From Proteus sp. FME41 (GTDB taxonomy: Bacteria > Pseudomonadota > Gammaproteobacteria > Enterobacterales > Enterobacteriaceae), in assembly GCF_014897315.1 (NCBI RefSeq), contig NZ_JABUYL010000003.1, forward strand, positions 1 through 64,000: a DNA stretch of 64,000 nt, given 5' to 3'. A program made the position numbers and the translations under genes. The stretch's first letter is position 1; the number at the start of each line of letters is the position of its first letter. A model generated the notes under the pieces. The model saw only the letters and a list, made by a program, of their open reading frames with translations, had not been told where the DNA came from and did not search any database. This document shows positions 38,613-48,916 of the stretch, piece after piece.

Positions 38613-39431
38613 ATGCATGACTATCAACTGCCGTTAGTCCTGTTTACAGTGATGAGTCAGTGGGGCATTGGCGCAGTATTAGCGCTTTCACTATATCAAT
38701 GGCAAACTCAAAAACAGCATTCTGTGCAACTCAGTACCAAAACCTTACGCACGACCATTGCACTGATTTGGCTCATTGAAGTTATTGGTTCATCAATGTC
38801 GATGGGGCACTTAGGTGATCCACTTGGCGCTTATCGTTCTGTATTAGGTATCGCTCACTCTTGGTTAAGTCGCGAAGCTATTGCTTTTGTGATGCTAAAT
38901 GGCTTGATTTCATTATGGGCATTAGCCAGTTGGGTACAACCGAATGCTATTCGTCGTAATAGCTTATTGGGATTATTTTGTGGCGTAATTGGATTACCTG
39001 TTATTTTAATTACTGCACAAATCTATTACCAAATGCAGGCGCATCCTTTGTGGCATACACCAGCAACACAAATTAGCTTTATAGGCACAGCACTACTGCT
39101 TGGTTTTGGCTCGATGATCCCTTGGTTACGTTTACAGGGTAAAACCATTAGTAATTCATTAAAAGTAGGAACATTAATCGGTGTACTACTGGTTTTAGTG
39201 GGATTAGTGATGCGAGCACAAGTGCCTGATGCAGATGTGGCAAGCCTATTATTATGGTGGCAAGTCATTGCCAGTCTGATTATGGGTGTTTGCGTCATCA
39301 CGTTATCTTCTTATACTTCATTTACTAAAGCCGCCCTCGCCATTATGGCTATTTTGATGCTGTTTAGCGGTGAAATTACAGGAAGAATGCTGTTTTATGG
39401 CAATGTAATGGCACAAGCACCGTGGTTTTAA
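38613..39431 (+). CDS. Membrane anchor subunit, DmsC-like
   Basis: 272 residues with about eight hydrophobic helices and no haem-binding histidine pattern that I can assign. N-terminal LVLFTVMSQWGIGAVLALSL and SSMSMGHLGDPLGAYR resemble DmsC. Expected to oxidise menaquinol and hold the complex in the inner membrane, giving anaerobic respiration. Ends before a terminator. Confidence 0.88.
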   Translation: MHDYQLPLVLFTVMSQWGIGAVLALSLYQWQTQKQHSVQLSTKTLRTTIALIWLIEVIGSSMSMGHLGDPLGAYRSVLGIAHSWLSREAIAFVMLNGLISLWALASWVQPNAIRRNSLLGLFCGVIGLPVILITAQIYYQMQAHPLWHTPATQISFIGTALLLGFGSMIPWLRLQGKTISNSLKVGTLIGVLLVLVGLVMRAQVPDADVASLLLWWQVIASLIMGVCVITLSSYTSFTKAALAIMAILMLFSGEITGRMLFYGNVMAQAPWF

Positions 39432-39757
39432 GTGAGCGCTAAATTTGTTTTATTTTTGTGTTAAATAAGCTATTAGCCCTATTTAACACGGGTTTCATTC
39501 CCATTATTTCACTTGATATTTTATTTACCCTAGCATTACCTTTAATTTTGCCCTGATTTTATTCGGGGCATTTTTTTATATTTTGAATAATACAGAATGG
39601 CGCTTATCTCTTCTCATCAACACGATTTTATTTTATTCACGCTCTTTTTGTTTTTGATGAAATAATCATCTAGCTATCTGAATCAATCATAGGCAAAATT
39701 AACACTAAAGATTTAACACAATTCCCTGTTTACAATTAAAAAAGAGAGCGCTTCACC
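39432..39757. other. Intergenic region between anchor gene and lemA
   Basis: 326 bp with no gene. Holds the operon terminator at 39549-39577 and presumably the lemA promoter. Confidence 0.55.
39549..39577 (+). terminator. Terminator of the molybdoenzyme operon
   Basis: TGCCCTGA pairs with TCGGGGCA (one G-T pair) and is followed by seven T. About 120 bp after the anchor stop. Confidence 0.82.
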
Positions 39758-40318
39758 ATGACTGGATTACTTATTACTATCGCGTTTTTGGGTCTTATTT
39801 TTTATTATTACAACCGTATTATCTCAATGCGTGAAGCAGTTATTTCAAGTGAAACTGAAATTTCAGTACAATTGGATCGCCGTGGTAAAGTATTCGATAG
39901 CTTATTAGCTACTGTCAAAAAATACCTCAGCCATGAATCTGACGTCTTTACTAAAATTACTGAATTAAGAACTCAAGCTCAAAACACCAATGGCAAAGAA
40001 GCCAAAGCGGCTGAAGACGAATTATCAAAAATAGTCTCAAGCGGAGCCATTAATGTTGCGGTTGAAAATTATCCTGAATTAAAATCTGATACCATTATGG
40101 CGAATTTACAAGAAGAGATTGTTTCAACGGAAAATAAACTCTCTTTTGCAAAACGTGGTTATAACCGTACGTTAGAACAATATCGCGCTTTTATTGCCTC
40201 TATTCCTGCGGTATTTATTGTCAAGATTTTCCCAAGCTTAGCTATTGATAAAGAGTACTGGCGTCTTGATGAAGGAACCATTAAAACAGAAGAAGCTCGC
40301 CGCATTAATTTCGATTAA
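39758..40318 (+). CDS. lemA: LemA family protein
   Basis: 186 residues. One N-terminal transmembrane helix (about 3-21, YYYNRI after it), then the LemA four-helix bundle with the conserved ENYPELKSD and NTENKL-like STENKLSFAKRGYN segments and FPSLA near the end. Function is unknown in bacteria. Paired with an M48 peptidase gene 78 bp downstream, a common arrangement. Confidence 0.92.
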   Translation: MTGLLITIAFLGLIFYYYNRIISMREAVISSETEISVQLDRRGKVFDSLLATVKKYLSHESDVFTKITELRTQAQNTNGKEAKAAEDELSKIVSSGAINVAVENYPELKSDTIMANLQEEIVSTENKLSFAKRGYNRTLEQYRAFIASIPAVFIVKIFPSLAIDKEYWRLDEGTIKTEEARRINFD

Positions 40319-40396
40319 ATTTCAGTGTGATAAAAAGATATTTATTCCTTCTTGATTAATAAAAACAGCACTTCGCGGTGCTGTTTGGAGTCACTA

Positions 40397-41362
40397 ATGG
40401 ATTTCAGAAGTGTTCTACGAAAAAATGCTATTCGAACGCGTTTTGTTATAGCAACGTATTTATTATTAATGCTCATTATTGGTTTGCTGGTGGATACCGC
40501 TATTGGCGCTGATCCCTATGTAGATCTCACTGATAATATGTTGGCATTTCTGACATTCCAGTCTCTTCCCATTGCCTCATTAATTATTCTAGCTATCTCA
40601 ATTTTATTGCTTCTTTTTATTCATTTCAAAGGGCATAAAATTATGCTGACAGGAATGAATGCTAAATTAGTCAGCCCAGATGAAACTTTGAATGCTCAAG
40701 AGCGACAATTACTTAATATTGTTGAAGAACTTAGTTTAAGTGCAACGCTGGGCTATATTCCTAAGCTTTATATTATTGAGACGCCAGAAGCCAATGCATT
40801 TGCAGCGGGTTGGTCTGAGAAAAATGCCTTTATTGGGGTAACAACAGGATTATTAAATCGCCTTAATCGCCAAGAAGTTCAAGCTGTATTAGCTCATGAA
40901 ACAGGGCATATTATTCATGGTGATTCGAGGTTAACGCTCTATGTCGGTATTTTAGCGAATGTTATTCTGACGGTAACCAATATCTTTGGCAGTCGTTTAT
41001 ATATTGCTTCCGGTAGTCGAGGTGGTAAAAGTAATGATGCCGCTAGCAAAGCACGATTAATTTTAATTGTATTAAACCTTGTTTTACCGATTATTACGCA
41101 AGTGCTCTATTTTTATTTATCTCGTACTCGTGAATATATGGCTGATGCTGCTGCCGTTGATTTAACCCAAGATAATCAAGCAATGATTAATGCATTAAAA
41201 AAAATTTCAGCACAACATGATACTGAAAATTTTGAAGATGGCTCAACGGGACGCGCTTACCGTAAAGCAGCCTTTATTTTTAATAAAGGAGACTCGTTTT
41301 TCTCAACGCATCCATCAATTGAAAATAGAATAGCTGTACTTGAAGGTAAAAAAACGTTTTAA
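40397..41362 (+). CDS. M48-family membrane metallopeptidase (HtpX-like)
   Basis: 321 residues from ATG 40397, with GGAG upstream; an in-frame TTG at 40352 adds 15 non-conserved residues. Two N-terminal helices and two internal helices, zinc motif HETGH in VLAHETGHIIHGD, third zinc ligand in REYMADAAAV. HtpX-type enzymes degrade misfolded membrane proteins. It belongs to the LemA-associated group, not necessarily the chromosomal htpX itself. Confidence 0.9.
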   Translation: MDFRSVLRKNAIRTRFVIATYLLLMLIIGLLVDTAIGADPYVDLTDNMLAFLTFQSLPIASLIILAISILLLLFIHFKGHKIMLTGMNAKLVSPDETLNAQERQLLNIVEELSLSATLGYIPKLYIIETPEANAFAAGWSEKNAFIGVTTGLLNRLNRQEVQAVLAHETGHIIHGDSRLTLYVGILANVILTVTNIFGSRLYIASGSRGGKSNDAASKARLILIVLNLVLPIITQVLYFYLSRTREYMADAAAVDLTQDNQAMINALKKISAQHDTENFEDGSTGRAYRKAAFIFNKGDSFFSTHPSIENRIAVLEGKKTF

Positions 41363-41388
41363 ACGGTATCGATTTTATTGATAAAAAA

Positions 41389-41433
41389 GAAAAGCGTTTG
41401 TACTTGTTTATCGATAGTGTACAAACGCTTTTT
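41389..41433. terminator. Terminator after the M48 peptidase gene
   Basis: Long stem: AAAAGCGTTTGTAC with GTACAAACGCTTTT, about 14 bp, with T tract on the plus strand and A tract for the minus strand. Between convergent genes. Confidence 0.85.
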
Positions 41434-41462
41434 ATTTTCTTATTTCTTAGCAAAAATCTGAT

Positions 41463-41645
41463 TTAGCGATGTTTTTCACCGTGATGAAAAATAGCTGTGC
41501 GTAAACGCTCTTGTTGCTCATAACGCAGTGGAAATTCGATCGTTTTATCTTTACCTAATTCCACTAAAAGTTCATTCATAGTTTCAATACTGGTTGTCGC
41601 AATAGCATCATCAACCTGTTTAACCACCTCATCATAATGAGACAT
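41463..41645 (-). CDS. ydcY: YdcY-like (DUF2526) small protein
   Basis: 60 residues, close in sequence to the N-terminal part of E. coli YdcY (MSHxDEVxxxVDxAI, then MNELL and QERLRTAI-HHG-KH), which is about 77 residues. The end here is therefore shorter: it stops just after the HHGEKHR motif. GGGGATAAAA precedes the ATG. Role unknown in E. coli as well. Confidence 0.85.
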   Translation of the reverse strand: MSHYDEVVKQVDDAIATTSIETMNELLVELGKDKTIEFPLRYEQQERLRTAIFHHGEKHR

Positions 41646-41731
41646 TTTTATCCCCTTTCTTCATAAAATTCCTAACCACTATCATATTACAAGAAAAGGA
41701 ATTTCTGTATTTTTAGTCACATAAAGCAGAA

Positions 41732-42964
41732 TTAAATTGAGTTAAGTGGCTTATTTTTTGTCTCTTGGCCTAATAACATGACAGCAAGTATCCCAATAAC
41801 AATCGAAAAACTAAAGATGAGAAATATTGAGCTTATTTGGAATTGATATTGAACTAAATATCCCACCATCAAAGGCCCTAATATTCCGCCAATACGCCCA
41901 ATTGCCGTTGCCGTTCCCACACCAGTTGCTCGTATTCCATCAGGATATTGCTCTGGTGTATAAGCATATAAAGCGCCCCAAGCACCTAAATTAAAGAATG
42001 ATAACAACATACCGAAAATAAGCAGTGTCGCAGTTGAATCGGCAACACTGAAATAATAAGCACTAATGGCAGTTCCTGCTAAATACGTCACTAAAACAAA
42101 TTTTCTGCCGTAACGCTCTATAAACCATGCTGCTGTAAAATAACCAGGTAACTGTGCCAATGTCATAATAAGCACATATTGAAAGCTTTTAATTAAACTA
42201 AAGCCTTTTAACATAGCTACACTTGGCAACCATAAGAAAATACCGTAATAAGAAAAAACCACACAAAACCATAAGATCCACAACATTAATGTTGAACGCC
42301 GATATTGGGGTGACCAAATTAATGCCATTGATTGGCGAATGGATAAACGTATTTTTTTCTGTGAAATATAAGGTGATATTGGCTCGGGTAATTTAGAACG
42401 TAAATAAAGCGCATATACTGCAGGTAATGCGCTTAATAACATTGCCATACGCCAGCCGTAATCAGGAATAATAAAATAAGCAATTAACGCAGCAATTAAC
42501 CAACCGACAGCCCAAAAACTCTCTAATAAAACAACAATACGACCTCGCTCATGAGTTTCAACGCTTTCACTGACTAGCGTTGAGGCAACGGGTAATTCAC
42601 CACCTAACCCCATACCAATAAAAAAGCGTAAGATAAGCACAACCATTAAAGAGCTGGCTAAGGCCGTTAACCCACAACCTAAGCTAAACAGTAATAACGT
42701 GAAGATAAAAACGGGTTTTCGTCCTTTTCTATCTGCAATAATACCAAAAACAAAAGCACCTACCGCCATACCAATTGAATTTACACTACCAATCCAACCC
42801 AGTTGTGATGCAGTAAGTCCCCAATCTTCTTTTAATGCGGTGAGTAAAAAAGCAAGTAGGCCAACATCCATGGCATCAAAAGTCCATCCCATACCTGCAA
42901 TACATAAAAGTTTATTACGAGAGATCGCCTTAGGTGCTTGACTCGTTTGGCTTGCCGTTGTCAT
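41732..42964 (-). CDS. MFS transporter, NiaP/AAHS-like
   Basis: 410 residues, 12 transmembrane helices. Signature loop ADRKGRKPVF between helices 2 and 3, and GELPVASTLVSE in helix 4 as in the metabolite/H+ symporter group that contains NiaP (nicotinate) and aromatic acid transporters. The N-terminal DAMDVGLLAFLL also fits. Substrate not determinable from sequence. Own promoter upstream of 42964. Confidence 0.85.
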   Translation of the reverse strand: MTTASQTSQAPKAISRNKLLCIAGMGWTFDAMDVGLLAFLLTALKEDWGLTASQLGWIGSVNSIGMAVGAFVFGIIADRKGRKPVFIFTLLLFSLGCGLTALASSLMVVLILRFFIGMGLGGELPVASTLVSESVETHERGRIVVLLESFWAVGWLIAALIAYFIIPDYGWRMAMLLSALPAVYALYLRSKLPEPISPYISQKKIRLSIRQSMALIWSPQYRRSTLMLWILWFCVVFSYYGIFLWLPSVAMLKGFSLIKSFQYVLIMTLAQLPGYFTAAWFIERYGRKFVLVTYLAGTAISAYYFSVADSTATLLIFGMLLSFFNLGAWGALYAYTPEQYPDGIRATGVGTATAIGRIGGILGPLMVGYLVQYQFQISSIFLIFSFSIVIGILAVMLLGQETKNKPLNSI

Positions 42965-43085
42965 TACATTTCCTTTCTATCCCCTATCAATGTGTTTAGT
43001 ATACTAAACAAGAAAGATCGTTTTGTTAATAGCTAAGCTGTGTTTTAAATAAAAATTAACATTTATGCTGAAAAATTGGCAAAAA

Positions 43086-43117
43086 AAATCGGTATCTCTC
43101 ATATAAGATACCGATTT
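43086..43117 (-). terminator. Terminator after yadH
   Basis: On the minus strand, AAATCGGTATCT and AGATACCGATTT form a perfect 12-bp stem with an 8-base loop followed by a T run. Ends the yadGH unit and marks the right edge of the accessory block. Confidence 0.88.
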
Positions 43118-43150
43118 CAAACTTTATAACTTTCTATTTTGCTTTCTTGA

Positions 43151-43921
43151 TTAGCTTCTTAAACCACGGCCTTTTTCAATTAAGTACCATGCAATAACAT
43201 AAAAGACGGCAATGAAAAGGGACAATACGGTGATCGTCACGGTTAAAGAAACATCCGTAATCCCTAAAAAACCATAGCGGAAACCGCTAATCATATAAAC
43301 AATCGGATTTAATTTAGAGACCCCTTGCCAAAATTCAGGTAAGAGTGAGAGTGAATAAAACACGCCCCCTAAATAGGTTAATGGGGTTAAAACAAACGTT
43401 GGGATAATACTAATATCATCAAAGGTTTTTGCAAAAATTGCATTTAATAATCCTGCGAGTGAAAACACAACAGAGGTCATTAATAGCGTCACTACAACCA
43501 TTGTCCAAGAATGCATTTCTAATGGCACGAAAAAGAGTGAAACCACTGTCACTAATATGCCAACACAAACACCACGAGCTACACCACCGCCAACAAATCC
43601 CGCGATAACGACATGTGTTGGAACGGGTGAAACTAATAATTCCTCAATACTACGTTGGAATTTAGCACCAAAAAAAGAAGAAGAAACATTCGCATAAGAG
43701 TTTGTTATTACTGCCATCATAATCAGGCCAGGAACAATAAACTGCATATAATCAACACCGCCCATGTCACCAATGCGTTTACCAATCAGATTACCGAAAA
43801 TAACGAAATAGAGTGACATCGTGATCACAGGTGGAATTAATGTCTGTATCCAAATACGACCAAAACGGGTGACTTCTTTAATCCAGATGGTTTTGAGGGC
43901 TACCCAATATAACTGAATCAT
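43151..43921 (-). CDS. yadH: ABC-2 type permease YadH
   Basis: 256 residues, six transmembrane helices, ABC2_membrane domain. RFGRIWIQTLIPPVITMSLYFV and the conserved PLTYLGGVFYSL segment match E. coli YadH. It overlaps yadG by 4 bp and should form an exporter with it. Substrate unknown. Confidence 0.94.
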   Translation of the reverse strand: MIQLYWVALKTIWIKEVTRFGRIWIQTLIPPVITMSLYFVIFGNLIGKRIGDMGGVDYMQFIVPGLIMMAVITNSYANVSSSFFGAKFQRSIEELLVSPVPTHVVIAGFVGGGVARGVCVGILVTVVSLFFVPLEMHSWTMVVVTLLMTSVVFSLAGLLNAIFAKTFDDISIIPTFVLTPLTYLGGVFYSLSLLPEFWQGVSKLNPIVYMISGFRYGFLGITDVSLTVTITVLSLFIAVFYVIAWYLIEKGRGLRS

Positions 43922-44853
43922 TCCCTCTCTCCTTCTACGGTGTGTTCTTCATTAACTAAATGAACAAATAATTCTTCAAGACGGTTGGCTTTATTTCTCA
44001 TACTTAATACTTGAATACCTTGTGCATTAAGCTGAGCAAAAACACTGTTTAAGCCTTGTTCTCTTTTAACATCGACTTCTAATGTTGAGGTATCCATTAA
44101 ACGATATTGATAATTTTGTAATTCAGGTAATGGGCTTTTGGGCGCTAAGTCTAGAATAAAGGTTTCAGACTCCAATTTACCTAATAGGCTTTTCATGCTG
44201 GTATTTTCGACCAGTTCACCACGCTGAATGATACCAATATTCCGACACAGCATTTCTGCTTCTTCTAAATAGTGTGTCGTGAGAATAATGGTTGTTCCTT
44301 CCGTGTTTAATTGTTTTAAAAACGTCCACATTGAGCGACGCAATTCAATATCAACACCTGCGGTAGGCTCATCAAGAATAAGCAATTTCGGTTGATGCAT
44401 TAATGCACGTGCAATCATTAAACGACGCTTCATTCCGCCGGATAAAAAACGTGCTCTATCCTCACGCTTTTCCCATAAATCTAATTGTGTTAAATAGGTT
44501 TTAGCGCGTTCTAACGCTAATTTACGGGGCACGCCATAATAACCCGCTTGATTGAGAACAATTTGCAATACAGTTTCAAAGGGGTTGAAATTAAATTCTT
44601 GTGGCACTAATCCTAATTGGCGTTTTGCATTAACCATATCGGTGTCAGTGTCATAGCCAAAGACGTTAACTTTGCCGCTACTCTTATTAACTAAAGAGCT
44701 GATAATACCAATTGTGGTCGATTTACCTGCACCATTAGGGCCCAATAAAGCATAAAAATCGCCCGCCTCAACGGTGAGATTAATTCCTTTTAGCGCTTTT
44801 ACGCCATTGTGATAAGTTTTCGTTAACTCCGTTAACTCCAATGCATACGTCAT
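43918..44853 (-). CDS. yadG: ABC transporter ATP-binding protein YadG
   Basis: 311 residues. Walker A GPNGAGKST, signature LSGGMKRR, Walker B LLILDEPTAG and H-loop LTTHYLEEA. Partner of YadH. The gene order yadG, can, hpt is the E. coli order, with yadG and can divergent. Confidence 0.95.
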   Translation of the reverse strand: MTYALELTELTKTYHNGVKALKGINLTVEAGDFYALLGPNGAGKSTTIGIISSLVNKSSGKVNVFGYDTDTDMVNAKRQLGLVPQEFNFNPFETVLQIVLNQAGYYGVPRKLALERAKTYLTQLDLWEKREDRARFLSGGMKRRLMIARALMHQPKLLILDEPTAGVDIELRRSMWTFLKQLNTEGTTIILTTHYLEEAEMLCRNIGIIQRGELVENTSMKSLLGKLESETFILDLAPKSPLPELQNYQYRLMDTSTLEVDVKREQGLNSVFAQLNAQGIQVLSMRNKANRLEELFVHLVNEEHTVEGERE

Positions 44854-45696
44854 AAGTGGGAATTACCTTTTATCAACTGCATTATTCAGCATTTACTGAG
44901 CTGAAATCAGAAAATAGCTATTCAACTAAGCATTACTCTCGCCACGCATTGCTCACACGCTTCGATTCAGAAAATGGGCTTAGTTTAGATCAAAATGGAA
45001 TAAGATATTCTAGAGAAAATTTGATGGCAAATAAACCGTTTTAGGGCTTATGACACAAATGAATAAATAAATTTACTTTAACTATTACAATAAAGAAGAA
45101 TAAAAGAGAATATGAAAGAAAATTAGCGTATAAGACACCTCTTCTTTATTTTTTGCTTATATTCTTATGCAATAAAAACGTTATTTCCTAACGCAATCAT
45201 TTAGTGAAGCTGATACCAATAAAATTATTGCCCTTGTCTCTCAATCTTACTGATGGATATTATCCTGCCATTTACTATCCTAATCAACGAAGAATATGTA
45301 TTTTTATTACGCTCGTTTTCCTCACTGTTATTAAACCGATAATTATAAATATAAGATTTATTTATAAAACACCAATAAAAATAATTTTCTGAATAGTACA
45401 ATAGCAAGGTTAACAATCGGTTATCTTTTTACACATTTTATTTACATCAAAGAATGTATTGATAAATTAATTAAACAAATGCTATAAAAAGATCTATCTT
45501 ATTTGAAAGCGAAAAAAAACAGACAATTATCTGTCATTCGGCTTTAAAAAGCCCTCTGATTAATTCAAAAGTAATGGTATAAAAATACCCTTTCTTAATG
45601 GATCTTTTGCATCCAACAATAACACAATGCTATTTCGTGTTGGCGTACTGTCAGCGCAAATGGTGAGAAACCAAATTTACAGGCAGTCACGTCATG
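44854..45696. other. 843-bp intergenic region between yadG and can
   Basis: AT-rich, no convincing gene; the short ORFs here lack ribosome sites and family resemblance. It holds the yadG and can promoters. No hairpin or operator that I can name. Confidence 0.5.
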
Positions 45697-46347
45697 ATGA
45701 GAAAAATTGAAGAGCTATTAGCCAATAACAAACAATGGTCAGAATCTGTTACTGAAGAAAATCCTCAGTTTTTTAAAGATCTCTGCAAAGGCCAAAAACC
45801 TCATTTTTTATGGATTGGTTGCTCTGACAGCCGAGTCCCAGCAGAAAAATTAATCGATGCAGCACCTGGTGACTTATTTGTTCACCGTAATGTAGCAAAC
45901 TTAGTCATTCACACTGACTTAAACTGTCTTTCTGTGATCCAATATGCTGTTGATGTACTCCAAGTTGAGCATATTATTGTGTGTGGTCACTATGGCTGTG
46001 GCGGTATTGAAGCGGCAATCGAAGGGACTGAATTAGGGCTTATCAATAACTGGCTACTGCATATCCGCGATATTTGGTATAAACACAGTTCAATGTTAGG
46101 TGAGCTTGCCCCACAAGATAGATTAAATCTACTGTGTGAGCTAAACGTTATTGAACAAGTGTATAATCTTGGCCACTCAACGATTATGCAAGCTGCATGG
46201 AAACGTGGACAAAAAGTGATGATCCACGGCTGGGTTTACGGTTTAAATAACGGGGAACTACACGATTTAGATGTTACCTCGGATAGCCGTGAAAAACTTG
46301 AGCTTTCTTATCGTCAAGCGATGGCAAAATTAAGCCATCCGCGTTAA
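45697..46347 (+). CDS. can: Beta-class carbonic anhydrase
   Basis: Interconverts CO2 and bicarbonate, needed for growth in air. 216 residues from ATG 45697, which aligns with E. coli Can; ATG 45694 is one codon upstream and also possible. Zinc ligands Cys42 and the catalytic Asp44 are in GCSDSR; the others in GHYGCGG (His98 and Cys101 by alignment). Confidence 0.96.
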   Translation: MRKIEELLANNKQWSESVTEENPQFFKDLCKGQKPHFLWIGCSDSRVPAEKLIDAAPGDLFVHRNVANLVIHTDLNCLSVIQYAVDVLQVEHIIVCGHYGCGGIEAAIEGTELGLINNWLLHIRDIWYKHSSMLGELAPQDRLNLLCELNVIEQVYNLGHSTIMQAAWKRGQKVMIHGWVYGLNNGELHDLDVTSDSREKLELSYRQAMAKLSHPR

Positions 46348-46370
46348 TAAGCATATTCAATTCAATAACA

Positions 46371-46400
46371 AAAACCCGCTTAAAATAAAGCGGGTTTTTT
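46371..46400. terminator. Terminator between can and hpt
   Basis: AAAACCCGCTT pairs with AAGCGGGTTTT around 5 bases, followed by T run. Serves convergent can and hpt. Confidence 0.9.
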
Positions 46401-46421
46401 CACTGCTATTTTCGTAATAGA

Positions 46422-46964
46422 TTATTCATCTAATAACGTTACATGCCCAATATAAGGCAGATGACGATAACGCTGTGCGTAATCAATGCCGTAACCAATA
46501 ACGAATTTATCTTCAATGGAGTAACCAATCCACTCAACTGGCACATCCACTTCACGGCGAGAGGGTTTATCCAATAAAGTACAGATAGAAATAGAAGCGG
46601 GCTCACGTAGACTTAAAATCTCTTTAACTCGATTTAAGGTGTTACCTGAGTCAATAATATCTTCAACAATCAGAACATCTTTACCACGAATGTCTTCATC
46701 AAGATCTTTAATGATTTTAACGTCACGTGTTGACGTCATACCATTACCGTAACTTGATACCGTCATAAAATCGACTTCATGGTCTACTTCAATTTCACGA
46801 CATAAATCTGCCATAAAAATAAAAGAACCTTTCAACAAGCCGATTAAGACAAGATCATGTTGACCTTGACGTGGACGGTAATGTTCTGTGATTTCACGAC
46901 CTAGCTCAGCAATACGCTGTTTGATCTCTTCTTCAGAGATCATGACATCAACAATATGTTTCAT
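46422..46964 (-). CDS. hpt: Hypoxanthine phosphoribosyltransferase
   Basis: Salvages hypoxanthine to IMP using PRPP. 180 residues. The PRPP loop [14 protein letters not shown] is visible, as is DFMTVSSYG. Convergent with can. In E. coli gcd lies between hpt and cueO; it is missing here. Confidence 0.96.
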   Translation of the reverse strand: MKHIVDVMISEEEIKQRIAELGREITEHYRPRQGQHDLVLIGLLKGSFIFMADLCREIEVDHEVDFMTVSSYGNGMTSTRDVKIIKDLDEDIRGKDVLIVEDIIDSGNTLNRVKEILSLREPASISICTLLDKPSRREVDVPVEWIGYSIEDKFVIGYGIDYAQRYRHLPYIGHVTLLDE

Positions 46965-47123
46965 GATTTATTTCGATTGGGTTAACGGGGAAAGCAAACG
47001 ATTGTACCAGAAGTTCCTTCATCATGCGATGATCTGATTTAATGAAAATAAAGACACAAAATATTAATTTCGTGCCTTTTATCGATTTATCTTACTGATA
47101 TTAATCAGTTTTATAGTGATAGA

Positions 47124-48704
47124 TTATTGACTAACCGTAAATCCTGCCATCATCCCAGTATCTTCATGCTCTAATAAATGGCAATGTGCCATAAATGGGT
47201 GCTCTTTTGTCGCTAAATGGTCAAATTTTACAAGAATTTCGCTAAATTGACCTTCAACTTTCACAATATCTTTCCAGCCTTGGCGGTGTTTTTCAGGCGC
47301 TCTACCATTTTCAGATAGAATACGGAATTGGGTACCGTGAACATGGAATGGATGTAACATCATGTCACCACGACCAGACACAACCCAACGCTCATAAACA
47401 CCTTGTTTTACATCGAATGCGGGATCTGTCATTGAGAATGGAATGCCATTAATACTATTCGCATTATAAATATCTAAATCACCGTTGCTATGACCGCAAT
47501 TCATGCCTCCCCCCATCATGCCATTGCCATTACCTTGACGCATATGACTCATACCATGATGTATGCCCGCTAACGCTTTATCACCATAACGTTCTGTTAG
47601 CAGCATCATACCTTGCATATCTAAACGCATATCCATACGTAAATGTAATGTACGGGTTGATAGATTACTGAGTGTTGGCAATGCTGGAATAAGTGCTAAT
47701 TGCTCAGGCAACAAACCTTGCCCTTTTTCTGCTGAAGGTAATAAACGTAACACAGGTAATACGTTATCAAATGGTGCTAAAACCATACCCATTTGGCGCA
47801 CCGGCAAGGTGACAATATCAAAATCGCGTCCATCAGAGGTATCCACTAAAACCTCAAAACGCTCTCCCATTAAGATCGGTAATTCAGTCACTTTGACTGG
47901 CTCTGCAAGTAATCCGCCATCGCTGGCAATCACATACATTGGTCTGCCATCACTTGTGGCAAGATTTAAGCTACGCGCATTACAACCATTCAGGAAACGT
48001 AATCTCACCCACCCTTTTGGCACAATATGCTGAGGCTGAATGGCACCATTGGTTAACATCATATCGCCAAACCAACCAATGGCGGCAGTCATGACATCAA
48101 GTTGGTAATCGATTTGCCCGTCACTGTCTAACCGCTTGTCTTGCAAAATAACAGGCAAATCATCAATACCCCAACGACTAGGTAATTTTCGGCTTGCGGT
48201 TTCATCATCTTCAATAATAACTAATCCACCTAATCCCATTGCGACTTGTTGCCCTGTGATACCGTGTGTATGGGGATGGAACCAACAGGTAGATTCAGCT
48301 TGGTCTGGTGTAAAAGTGACGGTACGTGACTTTCCTGGTGCAATCGTCGCTTGAGGCCCACCATCCTCCTCACCACTAATTTCAAGACCATGCCAGTGAA
48401 CCGTTGTGGTTTCAGGTAGCTGATTATTAATATGAATAGTCACAGGTTGGCCACGTTTAAGCTTCAATGCAGGCCCTAATAAACTGCCGTTATAACCCCA
48501 CGTGGTTGTGCTTGCAGTTGGAATAAATTGAGAAACACCTTGTTGAATATTAAGAACAATCTTTTGTTGAGCATCAGGTGCAATTTGGGGTGGAATAGCC
48601 AATGAAGGCGTGTTACTTTGAGCAAACGCAAAGCGACTCCAACTTGGTAATAATGTTACAGCACTTAATGTGGCGCCTAATTTTAAAAATTCGCGACGTT
48701 GCAT
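47124..48704 (-). CDS. cueO: Multicopper oxidase CueO
   Basis: Periplasmic cuprous oxidase that detoxifies Cu(I). 526 residues from ATG 48704 (RBS AAGGAAT); the ATG at 48728 adds eight unneeded residues. Tat signal RREFLKLG. Copper motifs HWHG, HPHTHG, HPFHVHG and [13 protein letters not shown] are intact, giving type 1-3 sites. A Met/Gly/His-rich insertion (about residues 385-420) fits the Cu(I)-binding loop of CueO. Transcribed from a CueR-type promoter. Confidence 0.96.
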   Translation of the reverse strand: MQRREFLKLGATLSAVTLLPSWSRFAFAQSNTPSLAIPPQIAPDAQQKIVLNIQQGVSQFIPTASTTTWGYNGSLLGPALKLKRGQPVTIHINNQLPETTTVHWHGLEISGEEDGGPQATIAPGKSRTVTFTPDQAESTCWFHPHTHGITGQQVAMGLGGLVIIEDDETASRKLPSRWGIDDLPVILQDKRLDSDGQIDYQLDVMTAAIGWFGDMMLTNGAIQPQHIVPKGWVRLRFLNGCNARSLNLATSDGRPMYVIASDGGLLAEPVKVTELPILMGERFEVLVDTSDGRDFDIVTLPVRQMGMVLAPFDNVLPVLRLLPSAEKGQGLLPEQLALIPALPTLSNLSTRTLHLRMDMRLDMQGMMLLTERYGDKALAGIHHGMSHMRQGNGNGMMGGGMNCGHSNGDLDIYNANSINGIPFSMTDPAFDVKQGVYERWVVSGRGDMMLHPFHVHGTQFRILSENGRAPEKHRQGWKDIVKVEGQFSEILVKFDHLATKEHPFMAHCHLLEHEDTGMMAGFTVSQ

Positions 48705-48784
48705 AATGTATTCCTTTGAATAAAACACGCTATTTTGTATTTATCGAAATAAGATGAATTAAAAAGTCTTGTAAACTATTACCA

Positions 48785-48815
48785 ATGCTAAAGTTTCCCC
48801 TTACTGGAAGGTCAA
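48785..48815 (-). promoter_or_regulatory. CueR-type promoter of cueO
   Basis: On the minus strand: -35 TTGACC (48815-48810), then 19 bases, then -10 TAGCAT (48790-48785). The long 19-bp spacer, with CTTCCAGTAAGGGGAA in it, is the hallmark of MerR-family control and closely matches the E. coli cueO operator. Predicts copper activation of cueO by CueR. Confidence 0.85.
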
Positions 48816-48916
48816 TTTAAAACCCGACAAAACAGCGGGTCTTTGCAAAACTTTTAACTACATTAAGTCAAATAACAAAACTTGCTAAATCATCACACAA
48901 AGGAACAGCATACCTA

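Noticed and set aside
45204-45392. 62-codon hydrophobic ORF in the yadG-can gap
   Set aside because: Non-ATG start, no Shine-Dalgarno, composition expected by chance in AT-rich DNA.
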